Below, piece after piece: positions 34,525-44,283 of a stretch of DNA of 64,000 nt (positions are counted from its first letter, which is position 1; every line of letters begins with the position of its first letter). The position numbers and the translations under genes are program-made. The notes beneath the pieces were generated by a model. It saw only the letters and a program-made list of their open reading frames with translations, was not told the origin of the DNA and ran no database searches. Origin of the DNA: DASVFB01 sp963815965 (GTDB lineage Bacteria; Actinomycetota; Thermoleophilia; Gaiellales; Gaiellaceae); the NCBI GenBank assembly GCA_963815965.1, contig CAWFIT010000001.1:744001-808000 (forward strand), read 5' to 3'.

Positions 34525-34543
34525 CCAATGGACGATGCGCGCG

Positions 34544-37500
34544 TCAGCGCGCTACAGGGAGCTCGACAGTGAATGTCGAGCCCGTGCCTTCCTCGGACTC
34601 GACGCTGATGCGGCCGCTCATGTGGCGCACGAGCTCGCGCGAGATGTAGAGGCCAAGTCCCGTCCCGCCGACGCCTCGCGTCAGTTCCGGGTCGAGGCGG
34701 TAGAACTTCTCGAAGATCCGGCCGTGCTCCTGAGGGGACACGCCGAGACCCTCGTCGGCGACGGCGAAGCTCACGAACGCGTCACCGTGGCCGATGCGCA
34801 CGTTGATCTTCCCGCCGTCCGGCGAGTACTTCACCGCGTTGTCGAGCAGGTTGGTGAGGATCTGGCGCACCTTGTCGGCGTCGGCCTCGACCGGCGGCAC
34901 GCCCGGCTCGGTCTCGAGGGACAGCGTCAGGTTCGCCGGTAGGTGGGCACGCGCCGCTGCAACGACAGCGGAGGCGAGCTCGGTCGCATCGCAGCGCTCG
35001 ACGGCGACCTGCAAGGTGCCCGACTCGAGCCGACTCACCCAGAGGATGTCGTTGACGATCCGCGCGAGCCGCTCGGACTCCGTGGCGACGACGTCGAGCA
35101 GAGCCTCGCGCTGAGCAAGTAACGCCGGCTCCTCGCGGCGAAGCGTTAGCGCGGCACCGTAGATCGCCGCGAGCGGCGTGCGGAGCTCATGCGAGATCGT
35201 TGACACGAACTCGCTCTTCAGGCGCTCGACGCGCCGTTCCTCGGTCAAGTCCCGGAACGCGTAGACGGTGCCGCCTGGGAGCGAGACGCCCGAGATCGAC
35301 AGCCAGCGCTCACCGGTCGCGAGCTCCACGGGCACGGTCTCGGCGCGCGGAGTGGCGGGGCCGGCTGCGACCCGGACGTGCGCCTCGACCGACGCCCAGC
35401 CGGACACGACCTCGGTCACCGGGCGGCCGAAGACGTCCTGCTCCCGCAGGCCGGTGATCGCCTCCGCCGCCGCGTTCCAGATGCGGACGATCCCGTCCTC
35501 GTCGACCAGCAGCACGCCGTCCGCCACGAATGCGAGCGCCCGCGCCGCCTGCGCGCGCTGCTCGGAGCGCCGGTACAGAAGGGCATTGTCGACGGCGGCG
35601 GCCGAGCGACGGCCCAGATGCTCGGCGAACGTGAGCGCATCGTCGTCGTAGAGCCGCCTCGGGTTGGACGACACGAGCATCAACGCGCCGAGCGTGCGGC
35701 CGCGCGCCTTCATCGGCACGACGATGGCCGATGCCATGCCCAGCTCTCGCAGAACTTCGAGGTTCTCTGGCCCGGGCGCGGTCTGCTCGAGGAACTCGTC
35801 GGTGATGCGGCGGTAGAGCACCGGCTCGCCGGTCCTGACGACGCGCGCCGTGCCCTCCTGCTCAGCGGGATCGGGAGGATGCAGGTCGCGCGAGCGGCGC
35901 GCCCACGGCTCCTTCGCCGGGTCCTCGTGAACGACGGCGATGCGCTCGATCGAACCGTCCTCCGCGACGATGTCGACCGCGCACCAGTCGGCGAACTGCG
36001 GGACGATCAGCTGCGCGACGTTCGCGAGCGTCGTCTCGTAGTCGAGCGAGGAGGCGAGCACCGAGCTCATCTCGGCGAGGAACGCGAGCTGATCGCCGGT
36101 CGCGCGCTCTCGCGCGTACAGGCGAGCGTTGTCGACGGCGAGCGCTGCGCGCGTGGCGAGGTCTTCCATCAGCGGCAGGTCACGCTCGCCGTAACGACGC
36201 AGCGTCTCCGACCACGCGAACGTGATCGCGCCGACCTTCTCGCCGCGGGCGATCAGCGGCATCGCGACTGTTGAGTGCGGATCGAGTGTTTGCATGATCC
36301 TCAGGTGCCGCTCGTCGATGACCGACTCCTCGAGACGCTCGCCCTCGAGCATGACGGGCGCTCCGTCTCGCAGCGCACGTGCCGCCGGCTGTGGCGAGTC
36401 CCAAGTCGGCGGATAGTGCTCGCGCAACTCGTCCAGCGCAGCCTGCTTCTCCTCGTCGTCCGCAGCGACGGCGACACGCCTGATCTCGGCGCCGTCGACG
36501 ACGTCGACGATGCACCAGTCCGCAATCCGCGGCACCGCGAGGCGTGCGATCGCCGCGATCGTCTCGTCGTAATCGAGCAGTTCGCTGAGCACCCCACCGG
36601 CCTCGGCGACGAACCGAACCTGGCTCTCCTTGACGAGCGCCTGGCGGTAGAGGAGCGCGTTGTCGACGGCGGTCGCAGCGCGCCGGGCGAGATCGAGGGC
36701 GATCGCCAGATCGGCCTCTCCGTAACGTCGTCTCGACTCTGCGGCGACGAGCGTGATCGCGCCGAGTGCGCGTCTGCGCACGACGAGCGGGACCGTCATG
36801 CTGCTACGCAGGCCGAGGCTGCGTAGATCGGCGAGCACCTCCGGTCGGTCCGCGAAGCGCCTGTCGAGCTCGTCGTCGACGATCTCCGGCGTGAGTTGCG
36901 GCTGCTGCGTGCGGATCACCGCACCGGGCCCTCGGTCGGCGTCGGGCTTGATCGGGAGCTGATCGATCAGCTGCCTCGCCCGCTCTACCTTGTTCGGATC
37001 CTGGTGAGCCACCGCGAGGCGCTGGATCGCTCCGTCCTCTCCCACGATGTCGATGACGCACCAGTCGGCGAGGGCGGGCACGACGAGCGCGGCGACGTTG
37101 GACAGCGTCGTCTCGTAATCGAGCGACGACGCGAGCTGCTCGCTCGCCTCGGCGATCAGACGCCGGCTTTCGGCAAGCCGTCGCTGCTCCTCGTAGACGG
37201 CCGCAGTTCCTGCTGCCGCTGCAGCGAGGGTCGCGAGCGCGTTCGCAGCCCTGAGCTCGGACTCGTCGAACGACCGCGGCCGGCGCGAGTAGAAGGCCAG
37301 CGTCCCGACGAGCTCGCCGCGGTCGCGCAGGGGAACGACGAGCATCGCCCGCGTCCCCTCGGCGGCGTGCGCGGCCTTGTGCTCGGGCGTCAGCCAGTCC
37401 GTCGACGCGATGTCACTCGCGACGAGCGGCCCCTCGACGGGAACGTCCTCGTACCCAACGAGCGCCGCAGACGCCCTGGCCACGTAGTCGTCCGAGAGGC

Positions 37501-37735
37501 CGGAGCTCGCGTACACCGACCAGACGTCCTCGCGTGGATCCCGGCGCCAGAGCGCATAGGCGTCAGCGTCGAGCGTCGACTGGGCCAGGCGGAGGACGTC
37601 GGCTAGAACCGCGTCGAGATCGAGGGTTCCGAGCAGGCGGCCGGCGGCCTCGACCAGCATCTCCAGCCGGGCGATCTCCTGCTCCTGCCTGGGAACGAGG
37701 TCGTCGACCCGGAGCCCGACGATCTGCTCGGCCAC
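34544..37735 (-). CDS. Multi-GAF/PAS sensor histidine kinase
   Basis: GTG 37735 was chosen; an upstream start would lie inside the neighbouring terminator. The 1063 residues hold four GAF-type domains. Three of them repeat an 'ADWC' segment ('VPALADWCVIDIVGEDGAIQ', 'VPRIADWCIVDVVDGAEIR', 'VPQFADWCAVDIVAEDGSIE'). A PAS domain follows ('VADGVLLVDEDGIVRIWNAA'), then HisKA with His in 'STISHELRTPLAAIYGA' and HATPase with 'ILTNLLDNAVKYSP', 'DEGLGVSP' and 'GTGLGLYISRELV'. No membrane span is seen, so it is a soluble sensor. It is an orphan with no adjacent response regulator. Confidence 0.92.
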   Translation of the reverse strand: MAEQIVGLRVDDLVPRQEQEIARLEMLVEAAGRLLGTLDLDAVLADVLRLAQSTLDADAYALWRRDPREDVWSVYASSGLSDDYVARASAALVGYEDVPVEGPLVASDIASTDWLTPEHKAAHAAEGTRAMLVVPLRDRGELVGTLAFYSRRPRSFDESELRAANALATLAAAAAGTAAVYEEQRRLAESRRLIAEASEQLASSLDYETTLSNVAALVVPALADWCVIDIVGEDGAIQRLAVAHQDPNKVERARQLIDQLPIKPDADRGPGAVIRTQQPQLTPEIVDDELDRRFADRPEVLADLRSLGLRSSMTVPLVVRRRALGAITLVAAESRRRYGEADLAIALDLARRAATAVDNALLYRQALVKESQVRFVAEAGGVLSELLDYDETIAAIARLAVPRIADWCIVDVVDGAEIRRVAVAADDEEKQAALDELREHYPPTWDSPQPAARALRDGAPVMLEGERLEESVIDERHLRIMQTLDPHSTVAMPLIARGEKVGAITFAWSETLRRYGERDLPLMEDLATRAALAVDNARLYARERATGDQLAFLAEMSSVLASSLDYETTLANVAQLIVPQFADWCAVDIVAEDGSIERIAVVHEDPAKEPWARRSRDLHPPDPAEQEGTARVVRTGEPVLYRRITDEFLEQTAPGPENLEVLRELGMASAIVVPMKARGRTLGALMLVSSNPRRLYDDDALTFAEHLGRRSAAAVDNALLYRRSEQRAQAARALAFVADGVLLVDEDGIVRIWNAAAEAITGLREQDVFGRPVTEVVSGWASVEAHVRVAAGPATPRAETVPVELATGERWLSISGVSLPGGTVYAFRDLTEERRVERLKSEFVSTISHELRTPLAAIYGAALTLRREEPALLAQREALLDVVATESERLARIVNDILWVSRLESGTLQVAVERCDATELASAVVAAARAHLPANLTLSLETEPGVPPVEADADKVRQILTNLLDNAVKYSPDGGKINVRIGHGDAFVSFAVADEGLGVSPQEHGRIFEKFYRLDPELTRGVGGTGLGLYISRELVRHMSGRISVESEEGTGSTFTVELPVAR

Positions 37736-37770
37736 ACCCGGATCGTAGCCCGTGTCACGAGAATCGCCTA

Positions 37771-37790
37771 GGGGCGGCTTGCGCCGCCCC
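37771..37790 (-). terminator. Hairpin terminator after ABC permease gene
   Basis: GGGGCGGC (37771-37778), loop TTGC, GCCGCCCC (37783-37790), extended by CCT/AGG after one mismatch. It lies 11 bases after the permease stop on the minus strand and 35 bases before the kinase start. Confidence 0.65.
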
Positions 37791-37801
37791 CAGGCCAACG
37801 C

Positions 37802-40385
37802 TCACTCGTACTGGAGCGCCGAGAGGACGTTCAGCCGGCCGGCGCGGCGCGCAGGCAACACCGCCGCGAGGATGCCGGCGGCGACCGCCGCGAGCGCGAA
37901 GACGATGAGCGAGCCGATCGGCAGGGCGAGGTGCATGCCGTCGCCGCCGGTCGAGACCGAGTAGTCGGACAGGCGCCGGATCACGAGCGCGGCCAGCCCG
38001 ATCCCGAGCACGAAGCCCATCGTCGCGCCGATCAGCGCGGTGATCACGCTCTCGTGCCGGATCATCCGCCGCAGCTGGCGACGGGTCATGCCGACTGCGC
38101 GGAGCGCACCGAGCTCGCGCGTCCGCTCCACGATCGACAGCACGAGCGTGTTGACGATGCCGAACAGGCTGACGAGCACGGAAAGGCCGAGCAGCACGTA
38201 GAGCAAGAATCAGCATCTTGTCGATCCACGCGTTCTGGTTCTTCACGAACTCCGACTCCGTGTTGAGCGTCACGTCGGGGTAGCGGTTGAGCACCGACTC
38301 GATTGCCGAGCGCGGTGTGTCCTCCCGCGCCGCGACGAACGCCATCGTGTTTCGCGGGCGCGTGAAGAGCTTGTCGTACACGCGGTTCGAGATCGCAATG
38401 CTTCCGAGCAGCGAGTCGAGGCCGGCCGGCTTGTGGATGCCGCGCACGACGAGCTTTGCGACCTTGCCGTCCGTCGTCGTCACGTAGAACGGCTCGCCGA
38501 CCTGCAGGTGATTGTCCTTCGCAAACCGCTCGAGCACGATCGCACCGTTGCTCCCGAGCTTCGCGAGTGTCGCGTCCGAGCCGTCAACCCAGGTGAAGTG
38601 GAAGAAGCGCGGCACCGTCGCCGTGTCGAGGCCCGAGACGCTCGACTGCGATTTGTCGAGCTTGACCGGTGCGCTCCGGACGCTCGAGACCGCCTCGACG
38701 CCCGGCGTGCGCGCGATCGCCGCCGCCGCCCCGGGCGAGAACGAGTCCCAGCCGGACGTCGTCGTGAGGATGTAGTCGGCCGAGACCTGCTTCCTCACCG
38801 TCGAGCCCCACGAGCTGCGGATCCCCTCTGCGAGGACGGTCACGAACGTGACGAGTGCGAGCCCGATCATCAACGCGGACGCCGTGACTGCCGTGCGACC
38901 GGGATTACGGGTTGCGTTCTCGCGGGCGAGGCGTCCGGGTGCGCCCGCGAAGCGGGCCGCCGGCGCACCGACCGCCCAGGCAATCGGGCGAACGAGGCGC
39001 GGCGCGAGCAACGCTACGCCGATGAACAGCGCGAGCGTTCCGCCGGCGATCGCGAGCACGTGCACGAGCGCGCCTCCGCCGTGCCCGAACATGCCGAAGA
39101 GGAGCAGAGCGAAGCCGCCGCCCGCCGCCCCGATCGCGATGAACGGCGTCGCCGGCGAAAGGCGCGACTTCGGCATCGTCGAGCCCTCTCGCAGCACCGC
39201 CACGGGCGCCACGCGAGTCGCGCGCACCGCCGGGATGATGCTGGCCAGCACGGTCACGACGACCCCAACGAGCAAGCTGACGAGGACCGTCCGCAGCGAG
39301 AAGACCATCCCCGCCTGCGGTAGATCGATCTCCGCCGCCTTCATCACAGCGTTCAGGAACTTCGCGATCAGCACGCCGAGCCCGGCGCCGACGATCGTGG
39401 CCGCGAGGCCGATGATGAACGCCTCGAGCACGACCGAGCGGAGAACCTGCCGGCGCGACGCGCCGATCGTCCGCAGCAGCGCGAACTCACGCGTCCGTTG
39501 CGCCACGGTGATCGCGAACGTGTTGAAGATGATGAACGCGCCGACGAAGAGCGCGATCCCGGCGAACGCGAGCAGGAAGATCTTGATGAAGGTGACGAAG
39601 CTCTTGAGACCCTTGAAATCGAACGGGTCGGCGCCTTCGGCCGTCTGCACTTCCGTCGGCGTGCCCAGGAGCGCGTCATTGACCTCGGCACGCGTCGTCG
39701 CGGAAGAGATCCCCGGCTTGCTCTCGAACGCGACCTGGTCGACCTCGCCCTGCTTGTCGAACAACCGCTGCGCCGTCTTCAGGTCGAATGCGGCGACCGT
39801 CGCCGCGCCGAGCGAGTCGACGTTCCCGTACTTGACGAGCCCGACGATCTTGAACGTGCGAAGCGGACCGGAGGCGACGACGCCGACGGAGTCGCCGACG
39901 TCGAGGTGCTGACGCCTCGCCGTTCCGGCGTCGATCGCGACCTCGCCGGGCCCCGCCGCCCAGCGCCCGGAGCCGAGCGTGAGCGGGTTAAGGCGGTCGG
40001 CCCCCGGCCGGCTTGCGTCGATGCCGACGGCGAAGTTCGGCGGCTTCCCGATCACCTCGCCCTTGTCGTCCACGAGCTTCGCCTGGTCGAGGATCGTGCC
40101 GACCGCGGCGCCGACTTCCGGCACGCGATCGACCTTCGCGATGTACGTCTGGGAAATCGACGGCGTCTTCTGCCAGCTGTTGTCGTCGCGGAAGCTCGCG
40201 TTGCCGGTGACGATGCCGTCGATGCCGGCGTACGAGCTTGCCTCGAGATTGTCGGCGGCCTTCTTCATCGTGTCCGTGAGGATGAAGGCGCCGCTCACCA
40301 TCGCAACGCCGAGCACGATCGCGATCGACGTGAGAACGCCGCGGATCTTGCGCCAGGCGAGACCTTTGAGCGCGACGCGCCTCAT
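37802..40385 (-). CDS. FtsX/MacB-type ABC transporter permease (one frameshift)
   Basis: ATG 40385 gives about 860 residues. It is a two-module permease: a span near the N-terminus ('ILTSIAIVLGVAMVSG'-like start), an extracytoplasmic MacB periplasmic-core domain, and FtsX cores with 'VAQRTREFALLRTIGASRRQ' and, after a frameshift near 38207, 'VERTRELGALRAVGMTRRQL'. Eight to ten spans in total. The layout fits the lipoprotein-release/antimicrobial export family. The start overlaps the ATPase stop by 4 bases. Confidence 0.88.
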
Positions 40386-41167
40386 AGCGCCTGCACCTCC
40401 TTCAGTGCATCGAGCACGTCCTGCTGCGAGGAGCGCCCGAGCTCGCGCACGATCAGGCCGTCCGCGAGGAAGAAGATGCGGTCGGCGATCGTCGCCGCCC
40501 GCGGGTCGTGGGTGACCATCACGGTCGTCTGGCCGCGCGACTTGACCGAAGCGCGGAGCAGGTCGAGGATCTCGCCGCTCGTCGTCGAGTCGAGGTTGCC
40601 CGTCGGCTCGTCGGCGAAGAGCACGGTCGGCCGCGAGACGAGCGCGCGGGCGATCGCGACGCGCTGCTGCTGGCCGCCGGAGAGCTCCGACGGGCGGTGC
40701 GAGCGCCGCTCGTCGAGGCCGACGTCCGCGAGCAGCTGCTCGAGCCACTCCTTGTCCGGCTTCGTGCCGGCGATGGAGAGCGGCAGGACGACGTTCTCCT
40801 CGGCGTTCAGCATCGGCAGGAGGTTGAAGAACTGGAAGACGAAGCCGATGTGCGAGCGGCGTAGCTTCGTCAGCTCGTTGTCGCCCATCGACGTGATCTC
40901 CTGGCCCGGCGATCTCGACGCGTGCCCGCGGTCGGCTTGTCGAGCCCGGCGAGGATGTGCATCAGCGTCGACTTGCCGGAGCCTGAGGGGCCCATCACCG
41001 CGGTCAGCTCGCCCGCCGAGATGTCGAGCGAGACGCCGCGCAGCGCGTCGACCGCCGTGTCGCCTTCGCCGTAGCGGCGGACGAGGTCGCTCGGCCGAGA
41101 CGACGACCGGCGCGTCGTGCTTGTGGAGGACGCGCTCGTCGTCGAGCGTCGTGCGCGGTTGCTGCAT
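40382..41167 (-). CDS. ABC transporter ATP-binding protein, MacB/LolD type (three frameshifts)
   Basis: The Walker A 'MGPSGSGKSTLMHILAGLDK' lies in a different frame from the ends of the gene: shifts near 41098, 40923 and 40912 are each one extra base, and together return to the starting frame. The rest is intact: 'GFVFQFFNLLPMLNAEENV', signature 'LSGGQQQRVAIARALVSRP', Walker B 'VLFADEPTGNLDS' and 'TVMVTHDPRAA'. About 260 residues. It energises the downstream permease and may be controlled by the divergent two-component pair. Confidence 0.88.
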   Translation of the reverse strand: MQQPRTTLDDERVLHKHDAPVVVSAERPRPPLRRRRHGGRRAARRLARHLGGRADRGDGPLRLRQVDADAHPRRARQADRGHASRSPGQEITSMGDNELTKLRRSHIGFVFQFFNLLPMLNAEENVVLPLSIAGTKPDKEWLEQLLADVGLDERRSHRPSELSGGQQQRVAIARALVSRPTVLFADEPTGNLDSTTSGEILDLLRASVKSRGQTTVMVTHDPRAATIADRIFFLADGLIVRELGRSSQQDVLDALKEVQAL

Positions 41168-41328
41168 TCATGTCGGGATTCCTTTCATCGGAGTCAGGTG
41201 ACCATCGTCGCCCCAGACGCGCCCGAAAACGTCGGCCTGACGCCCGATTCGGGCTCATCCTCGAGGACGATTCGCCGTTCGTCCCCGCGGCCGATGCGGC
41301 CCGCCGCAACCCGCAGTAGCTTGTGTGT

Positions 41329-42470
41329 GTGAATCGCTACATCGACTGGGGCCGCCGAAACTTCCCGGACCTGCTGATCGCGGCGCTGCTGGTCGGGACG
41401 GTCATCGAGCTGGCGGTGACATCCGTCGACTACAACAACGCGATCATCCCGTTCGCGCTGGCGTCTGCGCCGCCGCTCTTTTTCAGGCGCCGCTTCCCGC
41501 TCGGCGCGCCCACGGCGACGTTCGCTCTTCTGGCCGCGTTCGCCACGGTCGCCAACCAGGCGAGCAACGACCTCTCGTTTCCCTTCTTCTGTGCGATCGG
41601 TGCGATGGTGACCTTCGGCTCGTCCGAAGAACGCAGGATCGCGTACGCAGGCATTCCCATTGGCTTCGCCACGGTTGCGTACGTTGTGCACCAGTTTCAC
41701 AACGGGCTAGGGGAGATCCCCTGGATCTCCGGCTTCTTCGTCGCGGCGTGGTTGATCGGGTTTTTCCTCAGCTCGCGCTCGCGCCAGACGGCCGAGCTGC
41801 GCGAGCGCGCCGACCGACTCGAGCTCGAACGTGAGATCAAGGCGCGCGAGGCCGTGGCCGAGGAGCGCGCGCGCATCGCGCGCGAACTGCACGACATCGT
41901 CGGCCACTCCGTGAGCGTGATGACCGTGCAGGCGTCCGCCGTGCGCCGGCTGCTACGCGAGGACCAGCAGCGCGAACGCGACGCGTTGCAAATCGTCGAG
42001 GAGACAAGGCCGCGCTGCGCTCAGCGAGATGCGCCGCCTCGTCGGCGTGCTGCGGCGGCCCGAGGAGGCGCCCGCGCTCGTCCCGCAGCCGAGTCTCGAG
42101 TACGTCGGGAAGCTCGTCGAGCAGACGCGCGAGGCAGGGTTGCCGACCGAGTTGCGTCTCGAGGGCGAGCCCGCCGCGCTGCCCCAGGGAATCGACCTGA
42201 CGGCGTACCGCTTCGTCCAGGAGGGCCTGACGAACGCGCTGAAGCACGCGAACGCCAAGCACGCGGAAGTCGTCGTACGCTACGACAACGGCTCCGTCGA
42301 GCTCGTGGTCCGCGACGACGGAACGGGCGACGGCACGGGCGGCGGCAGCGGGCACGGGCTCGTCGGGATGCGCGAGCGCGTCGCCGTCTACGGCGGCGAG
42401 CTCGCCGCGGGCCCGCGGCCCGAGCGGCGGATACGAGCTGCGCGCGCGGCTGCCGGTGACTGCCGAGTGA
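41329..42470 (+). CDS. NarX/DesK-type sensor histidine kinase (two frameshifts)
   Basis: GTG 41329 (or 41323) starts a kinase with four to five N-terminal spans. 'AVAEERARIARELHDIVGHS' carries the phosphoacceptor His of the HisKA_3 type. After a frameshift near 42006 come 'EMRRLVGVLRRPEEAP', 'FVQEGLTNALKHANAKHAEV' and 'GHGLVGMRERVAVYGGEL'; a second shift near 42425 restores 'YELRARLPVTAE' and the TGA at 42470. About 379 residues. The GTGA overlap with the regulator gene shows a cognate pair. It is divergent from the ABC exporter, a common sensor-exporter arrangement. Confidence 0.88.
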
Positions 42471-43138
42471 GCCTGCGCGTCCTGATCGTCGACGACCAGG
42501 CGCTCGTGCGCGCGGGCTTCCGCATGATCCTCGAAGCGGAGGAGGACATCGAGGTCGTCGGCGAGGCGTCGGACGGGCTCGAGGCGATCGCGGAAGGGCA
42601 GCGGCTCGCGCCGGACGTCGTCCTGATGGACGTCCGCATGCCCGAGCTCGACGGCATCGAGGCGACGCGCCGGCTGCTCGCCAACGGCGCGACCGAGACG
42701 AAGGTCGTGATGCTGACGACCTTCGACATGGACGAGTACGTCTACGACGCGCTGCGCGCCGGCGCCAGCGGCTTCCTGCTGAAGGACGTGCCGCCGGAGC
42801 AGCTCGTCGACGGGATCCGCTCGGTCGGCAACGGCGACGCGCTGCTCGCGCCGTCGATCACCCGGCGGCTGATCGAGGAGTTCGTTCGCTCGGGGCCGGC
42901 GACTACGGAGCGACCGGCCGGGCTCGACGAGCTCACCGCGCGCGAGCTCGAGGTGCTGCAGCTCATCGCGCGCGGGCTGTCGAACGCCGAGATCGCGAAG
43001 GAGCTCTTCGTGAGCGAGACGACCGTGAAGACGCACGTCGCGCACGTGCTGATGAAGCTCGGCCTGCGCGACCGCGTGCAGGCGGTCGTGCTCGCGTACG
43101 AGTCCGGCGTCGTGCAGCCGGGCGCGTCTCCTTCTTGA
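42467..43138 (+). CDS. NarL-type response regulator
   Basis: GTG 42467 gives 223 residues. The receiver has 'LIVDDQALVRAGFRMILEAE', the phosphoacceptor Asp in 'VVLMDVRMPELDGIEATRRL', and Lys in 'GFLLKDVPPEQ'. The LuxR helix-turn-helix is 'LTARELEVLQLIARGLSNAE' with 'SETTVKTHVAHVLMKLGLRD'. It forms a pair with the kinase upstream. The divergent ABC exporter is the likely target, by analogy with similar clusters. Confidence 0.92.
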   Translation: MSLRVLIVDDQALVRAGFRMILEAEEDIEVVGEASDGLEAIAEGQRLAPDVVLMDVRMPELDGIEATRRLLANGATETKVVMLTTFDMDEYVYDALRAGASGFLLKDVPPEQLVDGIRSVGNGDALLAPSITRRLIEEFVRSGPATTERPAGLDELTARELEVLQLIARGLSNAEIAKELFVSETTVKTHVAHVLMKLGLRDRVQAVVLAYESGVVQPGASPS

Positions 43139-43250
43139 GGACGAGCTGAGAATCGCCCGCACGGCGGATTGCGGATCGCACTCCAGGCCGACGAAACGGA
43201 CGCTCCAGCGCGAGAAGCTCCTCTGTGTCAATCACGAGGAGGCACACGAC

Positions 43251-43925
43251 ATGTTCCACGCAGGAGATCAGATCGAGAATCCAGTCACCGGCGAGCGGCT
43301 CGTCTTCCACGAGACCTCGGCCGAGACGAACGGCGAGCGCGTCGTCTTCGAGACGATCGTGCAGCCCGGCGGCTTCGTCGCCGCAGCGCACCTGCACCCG
43401 TACCAGGCCGAGCGCTTCGAGGTGCTCGCAGGCACGCTCGGGATGCGTCGCGGCAAGGAGAAGGTCGAGCTGCATGCCGGCGACGTGGTCGTCGTCGAGG
43501 AGGGCACGCCGCACAAGTTCTGGAACGCGGGCGACGACGAGGCGCGCTTCACCTGCACCGTGACGCCGGCGCTCCAGTTCGAGCGGCTGATCGCGACGAT
43601 GTACTCGCTCGCGGCCGCAGGCAAGACGAACCGCAAGGGCATGCCGAATCCGCTCCGGCTCGCCGTGATCGCGAATCATCACTTCGACGACGTGCGGCTC
43701 CCTGGAATCCCGCAGTCACTGCAGAAGCTGGGGCTCAAGCTCGGCGCGCCGGCGGGTCGCATCTTCGGCTTCGGCCCGACACTTCGACCCGGCGCCGGGC
43801 GAGCCCGCGCCGTCCGCCGCGTGATGAGCAAGCGCGTTCTCATCGGCATGCTCGTCACCGCCGCGATCGTCCTGGCGGTTGGCGGGTGGATCATGGAGGG
43901 CAGTCGCTCTATCCTCAAGCCGTGA
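43251..43925 (+). CDS. Cupin-domain protein with C-terminal membrane span
   Basis: ATG 43251 follows GAGGAGG. The cupin core is 'GGFVAAAHLHPYQAERFEVL' (H-x-H...E) and 'GDVVVVEEGTPHKFWNAGDD', with the metal ligands of a small-molecule cupin. The C-terminal 45 residues contain a single span ('VLIGMLVTAAIVLAVGGWIM'), which is unusual for a cupin. It overlaps the next gene by GTGA. It may sense or modify a membrane-near small molecule; the substrate is unknown. Confidence 0.78.
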   Translation: MFHAGDQIENPVTGERLVFHETSAETNGERVVFETIVQPGGFVAAAHLHPYQAERFEVLAGTLGMRRGKEKVELHAGDVVVVEEGTPHKFWNAGDDEARFTCTVTPALQFERLIATMYSLAAAGKTNRKGMPNPLRLAVIANHHFDDVRLPGIPQSLQKLGLKLGAPAGRIFGFGPTLRPGAGRARAVRRVMSKRVLIGMLVTAAIVLAVGGWIMEGSRSILKP

Positions 43926-44255
43926 GCGAAGGTCTCTCCGCATCCTGGCTGTCGACGAAGTGGGGTGTCGACACGGTCAAGATCAACGCGATGCGCCGGG
44001 CGGGCGAGCTGCTCGCCGTCCGCCCGGCAGGATCGCTGGAGTGGCGCTTCCCGGCATGGCAGTTCGGCCCCGACGGGCAGGTGCTGCCCGAGGTCGCGCG
44101 TGTGCTCGAGGAGGCGCGCAAGCGCGGGCTGCGTCCCGAGCGGGTCTCCGAGGTGCTCGAGCGCCGAAGCGGCATGACGGGCGGCGGCCGCCTCCGGGAC
44201 GACCTGCTCGACGGCCACGTCGAGCACGTGCTCGCGCACGATCGAAGCCGCGTAG
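43922..44255 (+). CDS. MbcA/ParS/Xre-antitoxin-like protein (possible frameshift)
   Basis: GTG 43922 overlaps the cupin stop. The protein has a helix-turn-helix-like start ('WLSTKWGVDTVKINAMRRAG') and then 'FPAWQFGPDGQVLPEVARVL', which resembles the 'F.PAWQF..dG.vlpgL' segment of ParS/MbcA toxin-binding domains. In the initial frame it runs into the next gene to 44386. One extra base near 44237 would end it at TAG 44255, before that gene's Shine-Dalgarno. No RES-type toxin gene is adjacent, so it may be a stand-alone regulator. Family assignment is by pattern only. Confidence 0.45.
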
Positions 44256-44283
44256 AATCGTCGCTTCGTCCAAGGGGGGTTAC

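Noticed and set aside
1434..34526. Known riboswitches, tmRNA, RNase P or SRP RNA at the two structured regions
   Set aside because: Compared from memory with SAM, cobalamin, TPP, c-di-GMP, fluoride, RNase P and tmRNA signatures; none fits.
43922..44255. Complete toxin-antitoxin pair
   Set aside because: The protein resembles the ParS/MbcA antitoxin domain, but the neighbours are a cupin and a haem peroxidase, with no RES-type toxin.
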